43,986 nucleotides of DNA from Tubiluchus corallicola (taxonomy: Eukaryota > Priapulida > Priapulimorpha > Priapulimorphida > Tubiluchidae): assembly GCA_030141605.1 (NCBI GenBank), contig JAQGDQ010000325.1:224798-268783 (forward strand). The letters run 5' to 3'. Positions 34,951 to 43,986 of this stretch are shown piece after piece; positions within the stretch are counted from its first letter, which is position 1; the number at the start of each line of letters is the position of its first letter. The notes beneath the pieces are model-generated. The model did no database searches. It had not been told where the DNA came from and was given only the letters and a program-made list of their open reading frames with translations. The position numbers and the translations under genes were made by a program.

Positions 34951-36315
34951 AATAAAACTAAAGCTTATAACAAAGAAATACAGACTCAAGAAATCAAACT
35001 ACAGCTTATAACAAAGAAATACAGACTCAAGAAACAAAACTAAAGCTTATAACAAAGAAATACAGACTCAAGAAATAAAACTAAAGCTTATAACAAGGAA
35101 ATACAGACTCAAGAAATAAAACTAAAGCTTATAACAAAGAAATACAGACTCAAGAAACAAAACTAAAGCTTATAACAAGGAAATACAGACTCAAGAAATA
35201 AAACTAAAGCTTATAACAAGGAAATACAGACTCAAGAAATAAAACTAAAGCTTATAACAAAGAAATACAGACTCAAGAAATAAAACTAAAGCTTATAACA
35301 AGGAAATACAGACCCAAGAAATAAAACTAAAGCTTATAACAAAGAAATACAGACTCAAGAAATAAAACTAAAGCTTACAACAAGGAAATACAGACTCAAG
35401 AAATAAAACTAAAGCTTATAACAAGGAAATACAGACTCAAGAAATAAAACTAAAGCTTATAACAAAGAAATACAGACTCAAGAAACAAAACTAAAGCTTA
35501 TAACAAGGAAATACAGACTCAAGAAATAAAACTACAGCTTATAACAAAGAAATACAGACTCAAGAAACAAAACTAAAACTTATAACAAAGAAATACAGAC
35601 TCAAGAAATAAAACTAAAGCTTATAACAAGGAAATACAGACTCAAGAAATAAAACTAAAGCTTATAACAAAGAAATACAGACTCAAGAAACAAAACTAAA
35701 GCTTATAACAAGGAAATACAGACTCAAGAAATAAAACTAAAGCTTATAACAAGGAAATACAGACTCAAGAAATAAAACTAAAGCTTATAACAGGGAAATA
35801 CAGACCCAAGAAATAAAACTAAAGCTTATAACAAAGAAATACAGACTCAAGAAGTAAAACTAAAGCTTACAACAAGGAAATACAGGCTCAAGAAATAAAA
35901 CTAAAGCTTATAACAAAGAAATACAGACTCAAGAAATAAAACTAAAGCTGATAACAAGGAAATACAGACCCAAGAAATAAAACTAAAGCTTATAACAAGG
36001 AAATACAGACCCAAGAAATAAAACTAAAGCTTATAACGAAGAAATACAGACTCAAGAAATAAAACTAAAGCTTATAACAAAGAAATACAGACTCATGAAA
36101 TAAAACTAAAGCTTACAACAAGGAAATACAGACTCAAGAAATAAAACTAAAGCTTATACAAAGAAATACAGACTCAACAAATAAAACTAAAACTCATAAC
36201 AAAGAAACACAGACTCAAGAAATAAAACTACAGCTTATAACAAAGAAATACAGACTCAAGAAATAAAACTACAGCTTATAACAAAGAAATACAGACTCAA
36301 GAAATAAAACTAAAA
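34951..36315. repeat. 41 bp satellite, ~33 copies with higher-order order
   Basis: Unit AAGCTTATAACAAAGAAATA plus CAGACTCAAGAAATAAAACTA, each with an AAGCTT site. Variants include ACAAGG for ACAAAG, AAACAAAACT, GACCC, TTACAAC and ACTACAGC. Variant order is preserved between units 1-11 and units 14-23 (one unit missing in the second), showing a ~13-unit higher-order repeat; a third partial echo covers units 26-29. Confidence 0.97.
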
Positions 36316-36612
36316 ATACATTTCCTGAAAACTTGCATAACTGGATCATAACAGCGTCCATTTCCTCCCATCTTATTTCACCAAACAATCTTTGTTAGCC
36401 GATGTTTCGCGGTAATTCAGTTTTTCCTGTAATTTGTTGCGACGTGATGCGCAAATTTCTAAAATGCGCATTGACAACTCGGCTAGGCCTGCGGGGAATA
36501 GATGCTCAAATTACTCAAGCTTATTGCAAACAACAAATTTATTATTAACCAAAACTGGCCATTTTCGCCAGATACTTTTACTTTCATTAGCTGATAAGTT
36601 GTCTAGTTTGAC
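36316..36612. other. Intergenic, no gene seen
   Basis: A plus frame (36434-36745) runs into the GAT array; no domain seen. Confidence 0.5.
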
Positions 36613-36661
36613 GATGATGATGACAGTGACGGGAATGAAGAAGAAGATGATGATTATGATA

Positions 36662-36705
<44 letters not shown>

Positions 36706-37010
36706 ACGGATAATAACGATGATAATAATGTTATTGTTGCTTTGATAGTGAAGATAATGACAGTGATAATAATGATGGAGATGACGACGACGACGACGAC
36801 GTTGACGATGATGATGATTAAGGTGAAGGAAAGGAGAAAAAACACGAAGGAAACAAGAACAAAAAACATTGATGATGGTAATGGTGATGTTGGTGGTGGT
36901 GATGGTGCTGGCGGTGATAATGACGACAGTGATGATGATAAATTATATGATGGCGATGATGAGTACAACGACGAGCAGAAAAGCGAGATAAGATGATTGC
37001 AGTGACATTG
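36613..37010. repeat. (GAT)n imperfect microsatellite
   Basis: GATGAT core at 36655-36705, then GATAAT/GACGAC/GGTGGT variants to about 37010 with an A-rich gap at 36820-36868. Confidence 0.92.
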
Positions 37011-37145
37011 GTGATGGCGACAACGTAATTCTGATCATGTGAAAATCAGTACAGCAAAGATAGCAAACTCAAAATTGTGGAGAAATATAATACTGAGTGT
37101 ATTTCTTCCAACCAAAAAAATAAACTCCAGAATTCCAGGCCTCTT

Positions 37146-37866
37146 AAGTGGCGTTTATGTAGCATTTGGAATGCGTAAAGTCACGTTTATATAGTATTCG
37201 GAACGCGTAAAGTCACGTTTATATAGTATTCGGAACGCGTAAAGTCACGTTTATATAGTATTCGGAATGTGCAAAGTGACGTTTATGTAGTATTCGGAAT
37301 GCGTAAAGTCACGTTTATATAGTATTCGGAATGCGTAAAGTGACGTTTATATAGTATTCGGAACGCGTAAAGTCACGTTTATATAGTATTCGGAATGCGT
37401 AAAGTCACGTTTATGTAGTATTCGGAATGCGTAAAGTCACGTTTATGTAGTATTCGGAATGTGCAAAGTGACGTTTATGTAGTATTCGGAATGTGCAAAG
37501 TGACGTTTATGTAGCATTCGGAATGCGTAAAGTCACGTTTATATAGTATTCGGAACGCGTAAAGTCACGTTTATGTAGTATTCGGAACGCGTAAAGTCAC
37601 GTTTATATAGTATTCGGAACGCGTAAGGTCACGTTTATGTAGTATTCGGAATGCATAAAGTGGCGTTTATGTAGTATTCGGAATGCGTAAAGTCACGTTT
37701 ATGTAGTATTCGGAATGCATAAAGTGGCGTTTATGTAGTATTCGGAACGCGTAAAGTCACGTTTATGTAGTATTCGGAATGTGTAAAGTGGCGTTTATGT
37801 AGTATTCGGAATGTGTAAAGTCACGTTTATGTAGTATTCGGAATGCGTAAAGTGGCGTCTATCTAA
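37146..37866. repeat. 32 bp tandem array (left arm of foldback element)
   Basis: About 22 units of GTAAAGTCACGTTTATATAG plus TATTCGGAACGC. TCACG/TGACG/TGGCG, TATATAG/TATGTAG and AACGC/AATGC/AATGTG variants are mixed, with local runs of identical neighbours indicating recent unit duplication. Confidence 0.96.
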
Positions 37867-38176
37867 TGCGTATGCGGTATGGGGGTGCAGAGTAGAAAAA
37901 ATCGCTTTGTACTGTTTTTAGTGCACCCGTTTATCTGACCTGCCCTATGCGTTATTTTTTCTACAACTATTTCGTATTGATTTTTTATTTAACGCAACGT
38001 ATAATGCATTAAATCCACCTGCGAATAGCTGCGAATAAAAAAATCAAAAGGAAATAACCGCAGAAAAAATAACGCGTAACGCAGGTCAGATAAACGGGCG
38101 CAATAAAAGCAATATAAACCGATTTAATCTATTGCGCACCCGCATACGCATTTCGGATGCTACATATTCGCCCCTT
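37146..38176. mobile_element. Foldback element whose terminal 32-mer is tandemly amplified
   Basis: The left terminus AAGTGGCGTTTATGTAGCAT then TTGGAATGCGTA matches the reverse complement of the right terminus (38176-38143): AAGGGGCGAATATGTAGCAT then CCGAAATGCGTA. In the left arm this ~32 bp terminus is repeated about 22 times (37146-37866). Inside it, the arms 37867-37996 and 38035-38152 are inverted copies (~80% by eye; shared CCCGTTTATCTGACCTG, GCGTTATTTTTTCT, TTGATTTTTTATT) around a ~40 bp loop. No coding sequence. No certain target-site duplication. Confidence 0.8.
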
Positions 38177-38477
38177 CACACTGATTCAAAATCAAACATT
38201 GTTAAGCCCTATTTAAAGTCTATCGAAGTAGTGAAACACGAAGACGTGACGTGAGAAATCCCGCGCGTTATCAGCGCCTCATCGCGACGGCTTTTAACGT
38301 ATTAAGTTGCAGAGAACGAACTTTTGAGCACTTGTTAATTCAAGGTTGAACTACTCTTAACTACAGCATAGCATGAGAGGAGATATTAGTTTACAAAACA
38401 CATCTTTTAGCATAGTGCACACTACCGTGTTCACAGGTTTGCTTTGCCAACCCATTATACACAAATAGATTAGACTA
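38177..38477. other. Intergenic, no gene seen
   Basis: Nothing recognised. Confidence 0.5.
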
Positions 38478-38838
38478 GGTTTAGATTAGATTAGGTTAGA
38501 TTAGATAGGATTAGATTAGATTAGATTAGATTGGATTGGATTGGATTGGATTGGGTTGGGTTGGATTGGATTGGGTTGGATTGGATTGGATTGGATTGGA
38601 TCGGATCGGATCGGATCGGATCGGATCGGATCGGTTCAGATCAGATCAGATCAGATCAGATCAGATCAGATCAGATCAGATCAGATCAGATCAGATCAGA
38701 TCAGATCAGATCAGATCAGATCAGATCAGATCAGATCAGATCAGATCAGATTAGATTAGATTCGACTCGACTCGACTCGACTCGACTCGACTCGACTCGA
38801 CTAGACTAGACTAGACTAGATTAGATTAGATTAGATTT
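38478..38838. repeat. Pentanucleotide array in homogeneous variant blocks
   Basis: Blocks in order: TTAGA, TTGGA with some TTGGG, TCGGA (38600-38630), TCAGA (about 38636-38750), TTAGA, CTCGA (38763-38800), CTAGA, TTAGA. Neighbouring blocks differ by one base. Asp/Gln/Ile/Arg/Ser frames are repeat translations because every unit lacks stops in three frames. Confidence 0.97.
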
Positions 38839-38960
38839 TATTCATCTCATTTAAAGTTACACATAATAATATACAATGTTTCTTTAAGATGGTAAACACT
38901 ACATTGAGGCGGGGTGGCAAAAGGCCAAGAGGTCACGTAACAGCCATCCCTATTTGTACG
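38836..38960 (-). mobile_element. Candidate retroelement 3' end with (TCTAA)n tail
   Basis: On the minus strand the sequence ends TGAGATGAATAAAATCTAAT and continues into the pentanucleotide array, the form expected for a non-LTR element whose 3' tail is a short repeat. The upstream text CCTCTTGGCCTTTTGCCACC reads like a 3'UTR, but no reverse-transcriptase frame is visible. Confidence 0.4.
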
Positions 38961-39569
38961 ACATTAATATTTAGTTAATGGAGTGACACTGTTAGCAGCT
39001 TGTTGCGAGACAGGTTAATAAATATAAGTAGTATAAATTAATATTAGAAATTGTGTTTTTAACTAAAGAAAGATATATGTGTTATCAATATCTAAATTAC
39101 TTGAAGCCTTTGGTTAGTGTATGCGAAGTAACCGATAAACTAAAATGAAAATACTTTACACAATTATAATACACATAGCACAGTAGTACGAGAGTTTAAC
39201 AGTTGACAAACAGACAATTTAAACAGGTCAAAAAGGTAGTCTGTCCACACTGAAATGGTTTGCCATAGCGAGTTGCTTAGACGATCTTGTTGGATTGGAG
39301 AATAGCATATAACCTGCATAGACAGTTTCACTGGTGTGTAAAAGGAATAAACGAACTATGTAGTACATCAGTGAGGGAGTGAGTGAGTCAATGTGCGCGC
39401 GAGATTTAATATAATTTAATTTAGTTAAAGCACAAGACTAGGAAAAACAATCAAACAAACAAAAAAACAGCTAAAAACGGAAAAAACAGATAAAAATATC
39501 TACATTTTAGTTCACAGAACACCATGAATGCGATCGTGAAATCATTATGGAACACCAAAGTTGAACGTG
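38961..39569. other. Intergenic, no gene seen
   Basis: AT-rich; no frame or repeat recognised. Confidence 0.5.
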
Positions 39570-40282
39570 TTACTTATTTTTAATATTTAAAAATCACTTC
39601 TGTGTATTACTAAATCATTTTTAGATATTCATAATCCATTTTTATTTTTCAATATTAATAAATCAGTTTTGTGTTTTCATTTTTGCTTTTTCAATATTAA
39701 AGAATTGTTAAAATAATAAAGGCGTGTTGTTTTAGAATTCAAAAATATTTTATTAGTATCAATAAATCAGTTATAATAATTCGACGCTGATTTGTTAATA
39801 GAATTAACCACATTTGGCAAATAAACGTGACTTCGTCAAAATGGAATTTATTCCGGACCGGTTTCGAACCAAACTATTATTATTCATTATTATGGTATCT
39901 AAAAGAAGGAAATTTACCAGAATTTGGAAACAACATCGAAATACCAGTTCAATAGTTACTAGGCAGAAGAAATGATATGTCGATGTTTTTTCTAAATTAT
40001 GGTAAATTTCTTTGTTTTAGATACCTTAATAATGAATAATAATAGTTTGGTTCGAAACAGGTCGACAATAAATCCCATTTTGACGAAGTTATATTTGTTT
40101 GCCAAATATGGTTAATTCTATTAATACATCAGCTTCGAATTATCATAAGTATCATAACAATTATAACTATCATAGCGATTTATTAATATGTAAAAGTCAT
40201 TTATTAATATTGAAAATCACTTATGAATATTAAAAAATGATTGATGAATATACATAAATGATTTGTTAATATTGGAAAGTAA
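39570..40282. mobile_element. Long inverted-repeat (foldback-like) element
   Basis: Arms of about 300 bp converge on a ~70 bp centre (39935-40000). The inner arms are well conserved: AATTCGACGCTGAT, TTAATAGAATTAACCA, TTTGGCAAA, CTTCGTCAAAATGG, TTTCGAACCAAACTATTATT and TAAAA.AA.GAAATTTACCA occur at 39777-39925 and inverted at 40005-40145. The outer arms are AT-rich tandem units of AATATTAATAAATCA type on both sides. Putative ends are TTACTT at 39570 and AAGTAA at 40282. No coding sequence. Confidence 0.75.
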
Positions 40283-40782
40283 GCATTAAGTTTCATTCCG
40301 GAGCTGCACAAATCCAGGTTATATCATCATTTTATCACAAAACACGCTATCACTAATACTTACGTAATGAAGAGCATTTCCATTACCTGCTATAAAAATA
40401 TCTATGGTCTCAAACCCAGAAGTCACAGACCTAACCAGAAGCCATAATCTAATGATTTTAACACACCACCGACAGCAGCTGGGAGCTAATGGCACAACTT
40501 TATGACTTGGCAAGACATTAATGTAGCATTCTAAGCATCGTTGTCAAGAACCTAGCAGGATAATTGCTATCAATCTACCTGACGTTTTAAATTTTTTATC
40601 GTATTTCATGATGGTGCTGCTTAATGCAGTCGTTTGTGGGTATAATGAACAATAAATTACCAATTTGAAGAGCCTGACGATAAATTACTTTTCACTTAGA
40701 TATGAATATCGCTTGATGTTTCAATGTTGCTAAGTAGTTGACTGACAAAAAAGGTTTAACGTGTGGCATAAATAGCCAATAC
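40283..40782. other. Intergenic, no gene seen
   Basis: A 64-codon minus frame (40319-40513) shows no recognisable domain. Confidence 0.5.
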
Positions 40783-41010
40783 AGGTGCTTGTGGCGATAC
40801 CGGATCCTAGTACATTAACAAGGTTATTCTTTTTTTAGAAAACCCACTGAAACGGCAGGGATTTTTAATGCATAAACTTCAAGTTGAAATGCCAAGTTCA
40901 AATGTGTATATACATCTTCCATTGTCGAAGTAAAAAGCCAGGATCAGCAAGGCGAATGAAACCGCCTGAAACGACTATTAAAACAGGTGGTCGTCGATCC
41001 ACTTGCTGCA
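40783..41010. repeat. Dispersed repeat, copy 2 (mate at 12255)
   Basis: Shares GCTTGTGGCGATACCGGA at its start and AAGCCAGGATCAGCAAGG..GAATGAAACCG at its end with 12255-12450; the middle has diverged. Confidence 0.5.
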
Positions 41011-41331
41011 TCGGCATTGCATAACTTTGCAAAAAGACTACGCTTTTTATGGGTATAACAAGTTGTACACTTTCAGAAGACTAAATTTTTCGTAATGTTG
41101 CTATCCAGTGCTGTCTCAATGATACTCATACACTGTGTTTGTTCACATACAGGCTTAAATTTAAAGAGGAAAACGGGATTCTAAATTATGTTCCAAAAAA
41201 CTTTTGTACAATCTTGTATTACTTTGTATTACTCTCACGTTTTTGTAATTGAAAAGGTAATTGTAGTTGTAATTTGTACCTACGTAACTGAAAAGGAAAA
41301 TTCTAAATAATTTACAATGTTAGTACCACCT
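41011..41331. other. Intergenic, no gene seen
   Basis: AT-rich sequence leading to the SINE; a TTTGTATTACT pair and GTAATTGTA words occur near 41210-41280. Confidence 0.5.
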
Positions 41332-41451
41332 GACTACGGCCATATCACGTTGAAAACACCGGTTCTCGTCTGATCACCGAAGTTAAGCAACGTAGAGCCT
41401 GGTTAGTACTTGGATAGGTGACCGCGTAGCAATACCAGGTGCTGTAGTCTT
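41332..41451 (+). pseudogene. 5S rRNA-like head of SINE copy 2
   Basis: A full-length ~120 nt 5S match: GACTACGGCCATATCACG, CCGAAGTTAAGCAACG, GGTTAGTACTTGGATAGGTG, AATACCAGGTGCTGTAGTCT. Substitutions such as GGATAGGTGACCGCGTAGCA disturb box C slightly. It is closer to a canonical invertebrate 5S than copy 1. Confidence 0.88.
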
Positions 41452-41882
41452 GCGGGATGCCCACACTGTATCTCGACACTAGTCGGAGGAGCTGCACAAG
41501 CAGCCAACGGCTAGAGGGCGGAGGAAGTCAAGTGACCCAACGGCCATGTGTAGAGGAGTAAACCTTCTCCACAAATCAGGAGTGACGCCCCGAAGGCAGA
41601 CCAGTGCAGCATGCTCACTGACTCCGACAGCTCCTGCAGCCAACCTGGTGCCAAACGTATCACTCCGCTTTCCTTTGGACTACACCAGGGAGGAAGAGAG
41701 GGAGTTCCTGTTGTCTGGGCAACTCAGGATCTCCACACACCTTGCCCAGGCGTGCGCCCTGGAGACGTTCAAGGATCGCACTGCTCAGACACAGTCGACG
41801 CTGCAGCTCCATCAATGTGATCAATAACTGACTCTCTTGGCGCACACTCCATTGTCTTCCGAGACAGAAGGATGCCAACAAA
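41332..41882 (+). mobile_element. 5S-rRNA-derived SINE, copy 2
   Basis: The same 5S head plus body as 21840-22402, about 93% alike by eye. It carries a longer open frame (41546-41827, 93 codons) across the body, which in copy 1 is shifted; I recognise no protein and regard it as chance. Both copies end at GATGCCAACAA, marking the 3' end of the family. Confidence 0.87.
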
Positions 41883-42069
41883 GTATCACCTGGTTATTGC
41901 ATTGCCTTCTCAGTGTGCACTGCTGATCCACCAAATAAAATAAACAAATTTGTGCTTTTGCATAGTTTGTGACGTTTGCGCCACGAATGGTCTGATTATT
42001 TTTTCAAACTTTGCACAATGTTATCTAAAGTTCTTTCAAACGGCTTATGGTCAAAACGGAAGCCTCTAA

Positions 42070-42235
42070 CCTTCAGACCTACCATGTTGGTAAGATGGAT
42101 ACGCTCTACAGGCTACCTCAGACCTACCTACAATGTTGGTAAGACGGATACGCTCTAGTGGCTACCTCAGGCCTACCTACAATATTGGTAAGATGGATAC
42201 GCTCTAGTGGCTACCTCAAATCTACCTACAATTTA
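42070..42235. repeat. 49 bp tandem repeat, ~3.3 copies
   Basis: Unit CTACCTACAATGTTGGTAAG plus ACGGATACGCTCTAGTGGCT and ACCTCAGGC. The first copy is slightly shortened. Confidence 0.93.
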
Positions 42236-42390
42236 TATATGTACCGCTAGCACAGTATAAAGCAAAAATTCGTCTTTTTGCGAAAATGTAGTACAATTTT
42301 CTTAGTTTTTAATCATAATTGATAATCATACATCTGTACACAATCTATGTATTTTGTGTAACTCTGTTTAAATGAATAATGTACATGTTG

Positions 42391-42436
42391 CGTCTCCTTG
42401 AGGAAGCCCTAAACAGGGCGAAATGTGTAATGGACG
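42391..42436 (+). ncRNA. Hammerhead-ribozyme-like motif (probably decayed)
   Basis: TTGAGGA (42398-42404), a 5 bp stem GCCCT-AAAC-AGGGC, then GAAA (42420-42423) reproduce the CUGANGA-stem II-GAAA core. CGTCTCC before and GGACG after can pair as stem I. The catalytic C3 of CUGANGA is U here, and stem III is minimal, so activity is doubtful. Such motifs are known from Penelope-like retroelements. Confidence 0.4.
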
Positions 42437-42637
42437 TTTAAAGGGCAAAGATCCCAATCTTGAACTATAGCTCAAAATAAATTCATATAAAACATTAAGA
42501 AAAGATAATTGTTTTTTAAGAGTGTCTTACATGCCATAATTATTACAACGGAAGTTTAACTTCACGTTCAAGACTTGTTTCATGCATTTCGCCATTCGCC
42601 AGTTATATGAACCATTTTTATGGCAAATAAAGAATTA

Positions 42638-42668
<31 letters not shown>

Positions 42669-42694
42669 ACGCCTGCCTTTCGATATCGGGTTGC
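42437..42694. other. Intergenic with (TA)n at 42638-42661
   Basis: A short TA microsatellite separates AT-rich sequence from the inverted repeat copy C. Confidence 0.6.
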
Positions 42695-42960
42695 AAAACA
42701 AATAGCCGCTGTACCTCTCAGTTCGTTTTTGACGTAGCAGACGTTTCTGGTGAAACCGATTATGAAACAGCGGTGAGCTTAGAATTTAAATTTTAAGCTT
42801 CCAATTGTGTATCACACTGAATATCTTACAGTAGCACTGTACTTCAATTTTCGCTTTTGCAAACACGTGCAACACGCTCGTGCAATGTTTTGTGCTGTAG
42901 AAAATTATGTTCAGTTCTGACGTCACCGCTTAGTACGCTTACTTGTCGTTAATTCGATTT
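42695..42960 (-). repeat. ~600 bp dispersed repeat, partial inverted copy C
   Basis: Reverse-complemented it shows GAACATAATTTTCTACAGCA, GCGTGTTGCACGTGTTTGC, TTGAAGTACAGTGCTACTG and CTGAGAGGTACAG in the order found in copies A (12738) and B (20842). It begins next to the (TA)n microsatellite. Confidence 0.85.
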
Positions 42961-43620
42961 TAAAGCCATTACTCACTTAGCAGAAACACTATGAACAAGT
43001 GTTAAAATGGACACTAATGCCGCTCTTCAAAATGGGGCAGGATTAAAAAATCGTCATCTTTTCCTTTAATGAAACAAATTGGTAACTGAACTGTTCTACT
43101 CTGCTTCGACCACATAAACCAAACATATTTGCATGTTGCATTTTGAATGAAGAAACTGAAAACGCTCGTACAATTCTTATGTAAATCCATAGGCGGAAAA
43201 GATCGCATCTCTAAGCGTCGAACAAATTTGAAGAAATAAAATCGGATTGAAAAGACCGACGAAAAGGCAAATTTATTCACTCTTTTCCCGCCGCAGCATA
43301 AACACAAACAGCTTTGAACAGAAACATATTTATTTGACGCGCTGGCAATTATCTGAGAGATCTTGTTTAGGACGCACCGTTGAAAACGTTAAGAGAACCA
43401 TAGAGCCGGGTTTCAATAGCACAAGTTAATGCGAAATAACAGTCCTGATTTACTTAAATGACAAGAAATGTACCTGGAGTAGGTTTCAGAAAATTCGCCT
43501 TAAAAGATAAAACATTTTTATGCGTATATCGTATTCGTGTTATAAGGAATTTTTGTTTATTTTCATTTTAAATCTCCCGCAATACTGTTCCGACGGCGCC
43601 ACTATATGACGTCATATACG
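42961..43620. other. Intergenic, no gene recognised
   Basis: A 97-codon minus frame (43014-43307) beginning MCLCCGGKRVNK is not recognised and has no splice or repeat support. Confidence 0.4.
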
Positions 43621-43624
43621 CACA

Positions 43625-43986
43625 ACGTAAATCAGGGGAAGAAAAGACAATGTTGATGTTAATAAGACAATGACAATGAAAAGACAATGTTGATTTTCAT
43701 ATTTTGCACATCTATGAAACTTTGATTCTCATATTTTGCACATCAGTGAAACTTTGATTCTCATATTTTGCACATCAGCGAAACTTTGATTCTCATATTG
43801 TGCACATCAGTGAAAACTTTGATTCTCATATTGTGCACACTAGTGAAAACTTTGATTCTCATATTGTGCACATCAGTGAAAACTTTGATTCTCATATTTT
43901 GCACATCTATGAAACTTTGATTCTCATACTGTGCATATCAGTGAAACTTTGATTCTCATATTTTGCACATCAGTGAAACTTTGATT
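43625..43986. repeat. 32-33 bp minisatellite, cut by window end
   Basis: About 9-10 units of GAAACTTTGATTCTCATATT plus TTGCACATCAGT, with TATTGTGCACA and GAAAACTTTG variants. It runs off the right edge. Confidence 0.95.

Noticed and set aside
41546-41827. 93-codon frame in SINE copy 2
   Set aside because: The frame is not preserved in copy 1, which has an indel, so no coding constraint is visible.
43014-43307. 97-codon minus-strand frame with Cys-rich start
   Set aside because: No recognisable domain or supporting context.

Overview
The window looks like a non-coding, repeat-saturated stretch of an invertebrate animal nuclear genome. Three things point that way: a GT-AG intron of about 7.9 kb, non-LTR retroelement debris and a 5S-rRNA-derived SINE family, and a very high density of micro-, mini- and satellite repeats. 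The only convincing protein gene is a two-coding-exon rhodopsin-family GPCR on the minus strand, with exon 1 at 16802-16035 and exon 2 at 8134-7640. It joins in phase 0 to a complete receptor of about 420 residues. Its intracellular loop 3/TM6 and TM7 signatures fit the luqin/RYamide neuropeptide receptor family of protostomes and ambulacrarians. I cannot fix the species; a lophotrochozoan such as a mollusc, annelid or brachiopod would fit, but that is inference.

Layout. 1-5165: GTAAG pentanucleotide arrays, a 28-29 bp minisatellite with inverted remnants upstream, a hairpin-rich 33 bp minisatellite and a GC-rich 36 bp minisatellite. 5918-6561: a piggyBac-like non-autonomous transposon with TTAA target sites. 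7640-16802: the receptor gene. Its single intron carries a 79 bp minisatellite, an 848 bp inverted-repeat transposon containing a 56 bp tandem array, a hexanucleotide array, a dispersed ~600 bp repeat, a 93 bp minisatellite and a (CTA)n array. 17.4-24.6 kb: dispersed repeat copies, trinucleotide arrays, a polypyrimidine tract, a 5S-derived SINE, (ATTC)n and a telomere-like array. 25.5-28.4 kb: a 77 bp satellite and a 36 bp minisatellite. 28.4-34.9 kb: LINE reverse-transcriptase fossils, a second telomere-like element, and CT, TG and CAA arrays. 34.95-40.3 kb: a 41 bp satellite with higher-order structure, a foldback element whose terminal 32-mer is tandemly amplified, a block-structured pentanucleotide array and a second foldback element. 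41.3-44 kb: a second 5S-derived SINE, a hammerhead-like motif, an inverted third copy of the ~600 bp repeat, and a 32-33 bp minisatellite that runs off the window end.

The most interesting signal is structural. Several tandem arrays appear to grow out of parts of mobile elements: transposon termini (37146-38176, 39570-40282), transposon interiors (9421-10268), retroelement 3' tails (10795, 15562, 38838) and an element holding a telomere-like array (24228, 30807). Most long open frames here arise because repeat units are multiples of three or low-complexity; I do not call them genes. All alignments were done by eye, so boundaries of repeats are approximate.
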